Shown piece after piece: positions 1 through 11,600 of a stretch of 64,000 bases of DNA (positions are counted from its first letter, which is position 1; each line of letters begins with the position of its first letter). Origin of the DNA: Chrysomallon squamiferum (taxonomy: Eukaryota > Mollusca > Gastropoda > Neomphalida > Peltospiridae); contig CM022665.1 in assembly GCA_012295275.1 (NCBI GenBank), positions 46,910,595 to 46,974,594 on the forward strand. Direction: 5' to 3'. Below the pieces are notes generated by a model, which worked only from the letters and a program-made list of their open reading frames with translations, searched no databases and was not told the origin of the DNA. A program made the translations under genes and the position numbers.

Positions 1-1037
1 ACACTGCCTCATAGTACCCAGAAGTTCTTCAGTGACGTTAAAAATAGTTTATATAACGACTTTTTACATTATATACCTGATTAAACAGTCTGGATTTACC
101 ATCAGTTAAAATATTTCTGCTTATTTAAACTCTCCGAGTCAGCGTTATGACAAATACGTTTAATTGACTTATACTAGCTGTTATAACGATACTATCATGT
201 GACTGTATACTCAGATTTTTAATACAATTTTTTTTTTATCTGTGTACTATTTCCCAATTCACGGTTGTTTATCTGTAGAAATTGTTATCAGAGACCTTTG
301 TCTGTACATCGCAGATAACTATTTTAATACTGCTCTGTGTGATTGCTGAAATAAAATATTCAACAATAATTTGTGGTTTATAAAAGAATGGTTGTATTTA
401 CAGGTGTTTTCGTTCCCAATAGACGATTCTTTATGTGTAGTATCTTCCTTGAAGAACGTTTTATCGGTGACCTTTCTCTGTATATATCGCAGACGTTCTT
501 AAGCCAGAAATAAAACTTCCTCTTCTGTGTGAATATTTTTATCTCTAATCTTAGTATCGAGGACACTTATCTTAGCCTGACTTGTCTGTTGTAAGTGTTT
601 ATCTACGTGTCAAATGACAATACAAGTTTTTAACACGGCTGATATAAAATATTTCTAGAATATAAACATCTGCCTCAGGCTTTCTAAGTTGAATATTCGA
701 CTATAAGCAATAAAAGTTTAAATAAAAATCACTACATCAAAAATATATTTACAAGCCTATATCATAAAAGGAAAAAAAAAACAGCTAGCTTTTCAAAATA
801 TAGTGTAATATTAGATGATAAAATAATATTTTCCATCTTTCATTAAGAATGTCTAACGATTAAGAAATGAATACAAAACTATATTAATATTAACATCAAA
901 CTGTGTGAGTAGACAATACATATTTACACAAAACAGAAGTTAATACAGCATCAAGCACTATTTCTGAGAAGCCAGTTTTTTTCCTGATTGCAGAGTGAGA
1001 ACAAATTGCTTCCCATTTTATCAAATAAAAATCTAGA
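1..1037. other. 3' flank of gene A; left part matches the 5' flank of gene A
   Basis: No gene is seen here. Positions 1 to about 170 closely match 12085-12260, the sequence just upstream of the gene A start codon, in the same orientation. This suggests that another A-type gene begins just beyond the left edge on the minus strand. Positions about 490-590 occur again inverted at about 12955-13050. Positions about 655-700 resemble the 3' flank of gene C (55295-55340) and the sequence just after the assembly gap (21553-21595). Confidence 0.6.
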
Positions 1038-1365
1038 CTACATTTGCTTTAGATTGCTGTAGACATTTTGAGAGGATGTCGCAGGACCCAGTTTTTCGTA
1101 TTCATTTCCACCAGCAGCAGCCTGTCTAACGTTAACATAATCATCATTTCCAAACGTGCTTGTTTCAACCTGCTGCGTGTCTCCTCCCTGGTGTGGCACA
1201 TTGCAGTAGTAGCCACTGACTTCTCTGTTTGAGAGATTTCCAACGTGACCACCAGCTTGGACGTTGCTCGGTCCACTCATCATTTCATGCTGGTCATTTT
1301 GTGAGTTCACAAAGTCACTGCTTCTTCTTGGAGATTCCTGTTCTGCCCCGTGTCTTCTGAGATAC
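1038..1365 (-). CDS. Gene A exon 17: cytoplasmic tail with ITAM-like and YxN motifs
   Basis: The last coding exon, 109 codons plus TAG. It starts Y-L-R-R-H, a stop-transfer segment. Tyrosine motifs by protein position: Y844-C-N-V, Y867-V-N-V, Y880-E-K-L and Y893-S-N-L. The YxN motifs fit the known preference of the Grb2 SH2 domain. Y880-E-K-L, nine residues, then Y893-S-N-L fits a slightly long ITAM. The tail is otherwise Gly/Asn/Gln rich and no catalytic domain is seen. The gene C tail keeps all four tyrosines, which supports function. Confidence 0.8.
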
Positions 1366-3061
1366 CTGAAAGAACAGCGAGGAATTATTTAATCAGATAT
1401 TTTAAAGGGAAATATGATAACTTACACAATGAACAGTCCTGATAACTTAACGCTGAATCCCAGAAGCATATTAAAAGCATTAGGCTGTGGTTTGATGGTA
1501 CGATGCTGGCCTGAAGACCAAACCTTACCAGGATCTCACGTTTACTTTACGAAAGAGTTGTGGTCTTGTCTACCCATTGGTTGGTATATATTAAATAATC
1601 TTTTCTTGCTAACTGAAAAATCAGTAGTCTGTGATGAGACAGGTGTGTTTCTTCTCTGTTTATCAAATATGTCTTTCATTACAGGTATAAAATAAAACCA
1701 TGTGACAAGCATACTGATAATAAAACATTAAAACGTTTTGTATATCAGTAATGGAGTGTTTTTCGAAAGATTGTTGATTGTATTTCAATATCAGATACAA
1801 TGTAAAGCAAATGATGATTGAAAATTGTGGTCATTAAATTTGAAATTAAAGTAAGATTTTTACCAAAAGAAAGCACCGCTGACAACAACCAATAACAAGA
1901 AAAGTATCACTGTCACCACAGAGAAGGCTATAATAGCTGAACTGACTTGATTTTCTTTTTCTGATTCAGCTGTAAAAGATAAGCAGAAATAAAGACGTTT
2001 ATTTAATGCACACATGTATAAACATACATACTCATACATACTCACACATGCATGCACCATACATACTGACATGTAGCTATACATTTGTGTTCTCATGTAC
2101 CCCCCACATATATATATACATGCATATACAAACGTTCTCAAACACATATTCTGGTTTACCCCCACATATACATATGCATGCACACACACACATATACATA
2201 TGCATGCACATACACATACACACATATGCTCACATACACATTTCCACATAAACCCCACATACACACGTGCATACACACACAAACACACACATTCACATAA
2301 ACATATTCTGATAGCCCCTTTACACACATATGTACACACACAAATGCACACACACTCATTACACACACTCACACTCATATACACACACCCTGATATTAAA
2401 TATGAAAATCAAATAAAATTTAGTCCATACGAACCTGTTTTCGTTTCAAACTGAATTCCAGCACTTTCCTGACAGCCAGCGTCAGTACAAGCAAAGAGAA
2501 CAGCTCTGAAATCAGACAAAATTGAGTTCCTAAACTCACATTCAAAAGTAAATAAAGTATCAAGTCTAGTATACAAAAACAATAATCGCTAATTTCTACT
2601 TCTAATCTCGTAAATAAAGGATAACAATAATGACATCGTGCTGTGGTAAATTTAATCTTTTCTTTAGAAAGATTTGTGATATTTAACGTTCTCCTAAAAA
2701 TAATAAATAGTAAAATAGAAGACACGATAACTAGGCAATCTTTAAATAATTAATAAAACGTTACAATGACCACGTCTGGCTGGGCATCCATTGTATCCTT
2801 TAACAATTAATATTGCAAACAAAATAAATGTTTTTAAATATGGTTTCGTTATACATCCAAGTTCACTTAATTAACAGCAATTTCTATACTTAATATATAT
2901 ATATAAGCAAGACAAATAAATGTGAGATATGAATAATGATGGAGGGAAAGTTAAATTACAAACGTGTATTTATTTGCAGGTTTCAGTGGTCCGTTACAGA
3001 TTGAGTACTTTTGTGTGCTACAGTTCATTGATCCAACCACATATTTCTCCAGTTCAAGATC

Positions 3062-3126
<65 letters not shown>

Positions 3127-5631
3127 TAATAATGATAATGATAATAACAAAAACAACATTAATGATGTTGATGATGATAATAATAAGATTAACAGTAATG
3201 AGTTTTTACATCGATGTTAGTCAATCAATCAGTTAACCAGTCACTCAGTCAATCAGTCGATCGTTCAATGTCTTTCTGAATAGACATAATTTACCTTTAT
3301 CAATCCAGCTGTCATTTGTAGCTCTGTATGGAAGTTTGAAATCAGTAAGATTTGAAATGTACCAGTTTGTGTAGGAACTGTAGTCATCTGTAGAGTGAGT
3401 GCTTCTGCGAAATCGTCTTTTCATGGAAATCAGTGATTGGTAATCTAATAATGATAACATGATAATATATATCTATAGATGAAAAGTCCAGCAGTTCAAA
3501 GAATATTGTTTAAAGTCTTAAATGTGAATGGTTGAACAGTCTAACAGTCTAAGTATGACACATCTGTAAGTTTCGTAAGAGATTAAAAGTTTAGAGACTT
3601 GAAAAAATATGCTTCAAATACTTTAATCTGAATAAAAGATATCTCGATAACATGCTGAACATAGGCCTACACACTAATTACACATATACATCTAATAATT
3701 TACTTTTTTATATTTTAAATAATACATTTACAGACACAAATTTGAAACACAGAATACGAAAACAGATATTTATAATGATCTAATATGTTTTCAAAGACAT
3801 ATTCAAAGTTTTAAGAATATTTGAAGAAAACTCATAAATGGTTAATAAATATTTCAGATAGCGAACGTAACGTAAATGTTTACGTTACCTGCAGTGTAAA
3901 CATCTTGTCTAAAAACAATGATTCCAGCCAGTTTTACGTGACCTGCTACGTTTTTGTAGACAGAGCGAGGATGGACTATCATGACAAACTGTCTCTCGTA
4001 CAGAGTCTCTTCTGAAGGTTTTCTTATTACTGACTCTAAAACTGGAGCTGGAAAAGAATAATAATAACAACATTGTCAGTTTTTATAACATCATCTATTG
4101 TCACTTATACCAGTTGGCTTTCAATTGTATTACATTTTATTTGTGTCTACTCGTCCAGTTGTAACATATATGAAGTATTTTTTTTTCTTTAAAGACGAGG
4201 AGAAACAATCAGTGAAGTTTCAATAATTGATATAATATCATGTTTACTTTCATGTCCCACAAAATACAAATACTTCTTTTTTTGAAATTTAGTTTTGTTT
4301 TTAATAAACAAGAAGATGAAGTCTGAATTCACTTTTAATGATTTATCTGCAGATAACTAACATCCTATGAATGTAAAATCAATACTTAAGTATTTAATGT
4401 GAAATATTTGAAACATACATCCCGGTGGGGTGTAAAATGATGTAGTAGCTGTTTCTCCATCATAAATTGTCTTCAGTCGAACCTATACAAAGAGAAAAAA
4501 AACACACACAAAAAAAAAAAAAAAAAAAATCAGACAAACAAACCTTTTCAAATTTAAATTCCAATGATAATTAAAAATAAAATTTCCATTTCTTTACACA
4601 AACTGAACACCCAAACTGATGAATATATGAAACAATAAATCCAGACTGAAGCAAATTTAACTTGTTCTAATAATATGAAATGAAACAGAAGTATAACTAT
4701 TACCTATAGAGAAAGATTTGAAAAATAAAACGAATACTGAACAAATATATTAAAAATCTTTATTAGTTTACTGTAAATAACTTTTTATTGTAAAATGTTT
4801 TAAATCAAAACCAGTAAATACTCACATAGAAATTATACATGATTTCTACTGTTACAGGTACAGTGATTGAAAAGTGACAGTTGTTTGTGTTTTCAATTGA
4901 AATATTGTTAGTAATAACATCATTACTTTCCTGCAAAATAAATACTTTTTATTATCATTAGTAATAGAAATGGATTTAATTATTTTAGGAACATTGAATG
5001 AACTTGTTGTTAATGTATATATAAACCATAAAAAACCATGCACATTGACATAGAAACATAAAATAAACTTGTTCCAACAAGAAAACATAACTTTTCCGTC
5101 CTATTTTAGAATGAGATGGTGTCAAAATAAAATAAATTATGTTTCTCTACATACCATGGTTGTGTTGTAGACTAAAAATGAACTTGTTATAATTCCGTTT
5201 CTGCCATCTTTTTGTTTAGGACAGTCATAAGTAACCAAGACAGCAGTGTAGTTGTTTTCAATGTGACTTACATTAAAATTTATAGGTGCTGCTGGTGCTG
5301 TGAAAAAAAAAATGAAAGAAAAATTATCAGATTTATAAAGCACAAGTAAAATTCAAGATGTCCGACAATCAAAAAAAAAAACAAACAAAAAAAAAAATGA
5401 AAGAAAAAAAAGATATGTACAAATTCTTTTTATAACTTCACTGATACAATAAAATTATTTTACAGTGATTCTTTATACTTTAATATTATTAAATGAAATT
5501 GCTTTGTTTGTTTATTTATTTTATATTTTTAATATTTCCTTTCAAGAAAATAAAACAAGATAACTGTTAACATCTGAGTTTTTTAGCTCATTATCCACTT
5601 CATGTATTTATTCTTATTTTTTTAAGACTGG

Positions 5632-5675
<44 letters not shown>

Positions 5676-8600
5676 GATAAAATATACATTAGTTTGATTT
5701 ATGGTGTTACTATGTAACTTCTAAAATTGGTTTGCTGTTATATATACTATACCTGATTGTTTTGTTTTTATGTAATCTGTCCATACAGGTTGTGATTTTC
5801 CAGCTGATGTGTTTGCTGTCAGCTCAAACTTATAATCCCAGTAACTAGAGAGATATTCAGCAGTGTATTGGTTTGAAGTCCATCCTGAAATTACCAACAG
5901 TTTATGTAATTGTCAATACACATTCAATTAGTAAATACTTTATTTAATAACAGCAGTAATATCATCTTCGTTTTCTTCTCCTCTTTTTGCTGCTTCTTCT
6001 CATTCTTCTCTTTCTTCTTCTTCTTGTTGAAATAAAGAAATTATTTGTCAGATTATTTTAAATTCAGTTTAAATAACTGAACTACGTTTTTTAAACATAT
6101 TTCAACAACAGTTGTTATACAGTATAGTCGTGCTTAACTCTTAATTATATAGCTAGCTAGATAGATAGATGCGTGTGTATCTGTGTCGATATTAACCTTT
6201 GATAATTTCATTCTTTATTATTTTATCTGATTTTCCATTTTCTGTTTTCTCGTAAACAATCAAATTGTAGTCAGTTTTTCCTGGTTTTGGAGACTCTGGT
6301 GACCAAGTCACTGTTATTGAAGAACTTGTTATTTCACTCACTCTAAAGTTGTCTGGTGGTGCTGCAGCTAAAATAATAATAAAAATAAATGTAAACCAAA
6401 TTTTACAAAGGTCATGTTTATTTAATATGTATCTTAATGAAACTCTGATAAATGTAAATCATGGCAACTGGAGCAATTAAACTCTTCAGTTAATGACTTG
6501 AATCTTTCAGCGGAAATCTGTAAAATTTAAATACTGTTTATAAACTATAAACAGAACAATTAAGCAAGAAACATAATTAATTTTTTTTTTAATAAAACAG
6601 CTATTATATTTTTCTCAAAATGTATGTATGTATGTATGTATTTATATATTTATTTATTTATTTTGGTTTGTTTGTTTGTTTGTTTATTTATTTACTATAC
6701 TTATTTTTATTATTATTTTTTTATTTCCTGTAAGATATTTAATTAAAATGTGTCTAATGATAGTTAATCCATACGTTTGGTTTTTGTCATATGATACATC
6801 TCTGTTGTTGGTCCAGAATATAATTCATTGTAAGTAAACACACTGACAGTGTAGTTTGTGAAAGGTAAAAGATGTGTCAGCTTGTAGCTGAATTCTTTTC
6901 CAGCATCATTCAGTACACTGCTTCTAATATTCACTTTGACTGGTGTAACATCTTCACAATGCATGTCACTGTCAACCTACATTCATAAATGTTAAAACAA
7001 AATAAAATAAGAAAACATCTAATAAAAATCTATTATCATTCAGAAACATTTATGTAATCTGTAATCAATAGCTGTATTTCATCGTTGATTAAACAGTTTC
7101 AAAACATGCAGTTTATTAAGTATTATATTTACTGTTTAAATTATCTTCTGTTAAAAGAATTAAGGCAGGATACTGAAGAAAATAAAAATTTGTTTTATAG
7201 CCTCTTCAACATATGTGAAATAATGACATATTTTCACCAAAAAATAATTAGAATAAGAAATAAATACTAAAATAATTAATTTTATTTGTTTCATGGATTT
7301 CTATTATTATTATTTATTCTTATTTTTTTTTTATCTTGGCTGAATTTTATATATATCATATATTCCTTTTTTAAGTTTATTAACAAATATTAAATTTCAC
7401 AGAAGCTTTTGTTTATGGTTACTTTACTTGAAATATAGTTTTTAAACAGTTTCAGAACACACTTCTTGTTTAATGGCTTGGGTTTCTTCTCTTTATGTGA
7501 GAGTTTACGTGTTGCTTCCTGTTCTAACAGTTTCAGTGAAAATACCTGTAACCTTGTTATTACTGAAACTATTTTAAATCAGGATATTGTGATCAGCATT
7601 TGACCAAAAGTTTTAAAAGAAAATTTAATAATAAATAAAATTATCTTACATTACTCATACTGGTGCAGTCACTACAGTAAAAGACAACTTTCTGTTGACA
7701 AATCTGGTTTGAAATTTGTTGAAGAGTTAAAATGTAAGCACATATAACACCATTGGGATTGTCAGGACGATTCCAAGACACAAACATTGAACTGTAGGTG
7801 ATGTCTGATACACTGAGACTCTTCACATTATCAGGAGCTGCAAGTAAAACAAATTAATGTATAAACATAATATGCAGTGATGGAATGACCAACAGAAATC
7901 ATATATACTTAAATCAGTGTTTGAAAGGTAGATAGCACCTGATATCAAAGTTACGTTTTTTGTTGTTTGTTTTTGTGGGGAAAGAATATTTACTGTCTTT
8001 AAGATTTCATTTCATTTTTATTCTTCAAGACGTACTCACTTGTTTCATTTCAGAAAAGGTTTTTTTAAATATCCAGCAGCAGATATATACAAGCACACGT
8101 GCATGTGGGGACGTGGCAGTAGCAACTAAGTTTGTTATTATAGTTTCTGTTATTTGAAGAAAAAAAACGTTTGTCCAAAAACAAAAATTATATATATATA
8201 TATTGTTTAGGCAAAAAAATAAAAAACACCACATGCACTGTAGTATGCTATTTTTCATTGTGTTACTTTATTGCAAACATACCACATTAAAACTAGACAC
8301 ATTCAAATATTTAAGTTTTGAATTCTAAAGCAGTTTCTTTTTATTTATATTTTTGGCTCCCTAATTTCCTTGATATTGGCTTTAAATATTGTTTAGGCAA
8401 AATAATAATAAAAAGAGCACATGTGCTCTCTAGTATATTATTTTTCATATTTTTCATTTATCGGCAAAATACCACATTAAAGCTATAGACAAACTGAAAT
8501 ATCTATATTTTGAATTCTTAAATCGTTTTTTGTTCTTCCTTATGATACTCTTTCCCTCAATAAAAATTGATCTTAAAAATATCCAGAATTCACTTTTATA

Positions 8601-11600
8601 AAACTGTCTATTTTTTTAATTCATTTTTTTTTTATTATTACAAGATATCTATATCTATTACCTAGTATAACTTTTAAAACATTATAAGTAGAACATTTAA
8701 ACCATTTTGTAAACATTTTTACTAAATTCAGTCGTTATAGTTTTTAATGGAGAGATCTTTATTCAGCCTACGGCTCCGATAAAACCACTAAGATAAAAAC
8801 TTAAAAGTTTGTCAAAAGAAACAAACGCAAACAAACAAAAAAAAAGATTCTAAAAGAAATGTTTTTAATGGATTTACAATTACTGAACCTAATATTCAGT
8901 TTATTCTAAAAAAAAAAAAATTAAACAAATTAAAAAATTAAAAAATATCATTATATTTACGTTTTATTGAACTACGGATTCCACTGTATGTGTAAGTTTC
9001 ACTGTAAACGCCAGAGCTGACTGCAGTGATATTTAAAGTGTAATAATTTCCAGGAGTTATGTCACTGAAGTACACAACTTGAAGATTTTCTCCTGATGGT
9101 GTCACATTTTGAGTCTGTCTGTAAGAGTCAGAGTCACCAGTGAGATTTACTGTGTAGTAATCAACACTTCCTTCAGATTTCTTAAAATACAGTGTGATGT
9201 TTGGTGCTGTTAAATTACTTTTCTCTTCATCAAATGAGCCTGGTATGTCAGGAACTAAAATTATAAAGAATATTAACAGTAAGTTTATTTTTCATTTATA
9301 TGTTACTTATAATATCTAGAAATAAAAGCTATATTATTAATTTATTCTTGTGTTTTCCTTTAATTCTTCTTCTTCTTCTTATTATTATTATCTTTATCAT
9401 CTATCCTTCTTCTTTCCTTTTATTATTATTATTATTATTATTGTTGTTGTTGTTGTTGTTTTTGTTGTTTGTTTTAATGTTGTTTCTTTTTTTTGGTTGT
9501 TACTTAATTTGATAATTTTTGCTTTAAGAAAATCATGTGTAATTTAACAATGTCCAGTTATTCTTTAATTTTATGTATTTCGACCGTGAAATACAACAAT
9601 TTTTTATTTCACTGAATTTGGGTGATTAGTTTAAAAAAATTACTCACATATTGATTAAAAGTAGTGTTGCAATGGACCTTGATTTGTTTTATAATGAATA
9701 TTGGGAAATAAATGTTATTTGAAAATGAGATGAAATCTGTCATTGTTTTCAAAAAAAGTGAAAAGTTGGTCGCACTCTTCTATAATATATACTAAGTAAT
9801 ATAGAATGGAAGAAAAGTTAAAAACTAAAGTGTATTATACAAAGTATCTATTTCTGAGATAATCTTTTGAATAAATATTGATAAAAATGTGTATTGTGAA
9901 AACAAATCCATCTATGTATTGATATATCGACTCAGAAGGGAAATGGTTTTATGAGCACTAATATATGTTATTGAATATGATTTTATCTTACATGTTCTCT
10001 GTGAAAGACTTGAAGAACTCACGGACTGTTCTTTCTTTGTTTGGTTAGTGAAAGCTCTAACAACAACTGTGTACAGTTGTCCTGGTGTTAAACCTGTAAT
10101 ATCTGCAGTGTTGTTTTCATAGACAGTACTCGACCCTTTGTCAACTGGTGTCCACACAACATCATATTTAGTCACTAAATGACCATACACCTGATTTGGT
10201 GACCAGCTCACTCTCAAAGATGTTGTGTTAGTTCTGGACAAATTAGTAATTTTTGGTTTTAAATCTGACACTCAAAATTAAAATACAAATATTAATATAA
10301 ACATTTTTGAAAGGCATTTGCAAAAAGTCAATTTGAAACATCATTAAATTATTCTGTAACTTCAAAGAAAACTAAAATTCTGAATAAATGAAATATGAAA
10401 AAAGTAATAGTGAATTGCTGGACTGGTAGATATTTTCACATAAAATTTTAATATTTCAGTCGGAATTGAATATAATTTTTATTTTTATTATTCAGTACTT
10501 TTGAATAAGTTCATTGCTTTATATTTAATGACATTTAAATTGTAGGAAGCAGAAGAGTGTTTGTTGCGTTGAATATTGCTTACTACGTCAAACATCGTTT
10601 TTGCATTTAGTAAGAAATGGTTTTTCCTCGTGATAGCACTGATGATTGCTGTACTATTGAGGAATTTCATATAACAGAATAAAGTGTCCTCAAGGAAACA
10701 AAGAAGAATTTATAATACTTGTAATTTATTTTCATGCCTGCAAAATATGCATCACTTATTTTGATCTCTGTCAGTTAGCTGCTATCATCTAAATATACTC
10801 AGAAAAAAAAAATAAACACAGACTATAATAAATTTTCTATTTCAGTTTTTGTCTTTTCTTTTTTTTTTCTGGTTTCTGATTGCTGTTACACTGTGATGCT
10901 TTTGTTCAAAAGTGACGAAAACAACTTCAGATTTTCACCAAGAATGACATTAAAAACTGTACAAAACAGAAAATAAATGGTGTCCATAAGAGCTGTATAA
11001 AAACATTTCGAATTTGACGAGTGTCCACTAGACAGACAGACATACCTTTCATTAAGATTTCACCCCAAACTGAACAGACTGACACAGATACCTATTATTT
11101 AAACATTTTAATATTAAAATCAAGAACATACCTATTATTTAAACATTTTAATATTAAAATCAAGAACATACCTATTATTAAAACGACTTACTAGGTAAAC
11201 ATGTTGTTGTATTCTGTTGATAATAGTCATTATTACACTGACACACACTGTTATTACAGAGACTGTTATCTACTACAGATGTACAGTTATCATTTGTATC
11301 ACACGGGTCACCCAGTGAACATACTGAAATCTGAAACCATAAGCAAAATTAATTACATAATATTTTTAGTAACATTATACGTAATAGACATTTAAAATTT
11401 GATCAGTAACAAACATAGCAGAATTCCAAGATTCATTTGTAATTAATATAGACAGAAATTACAGTGCTTTAATAATGTTGGTCATTTTAAAATTTTAGAT
11501 TTGAAAAATTTAAATAAGTAATATAATTACAGTTAAATACTAGTTTATCTTATTTGTAGATGTATGCAATAACAATCATAATAATAACAGTGATGATAAT

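Noticed and set aside
1038-1365. Classical ITIM in the gene A tail
   Set aside because: None of the four tyrosines has Ile, Val, Leu or Ser at the minus-two position together with Ile, Val or Leu at plus three.
1860-2384. Long minus-strand frame rich in Cys, Val and Tyr
   Set aside because: Apart from the transmembrane exon at its end it is a translation of the CA/ATAC repeat in the intron.
2085-2454. His/Thr-rich frames on the plus strand
   Set aside because: Translations of the CA-rich intron repeat in several frames.
11091-11170. CRISPR-like direct repeats
   Set aside because: The two 40-base units are contiguous with no spacers, in a eukaryotic intron.
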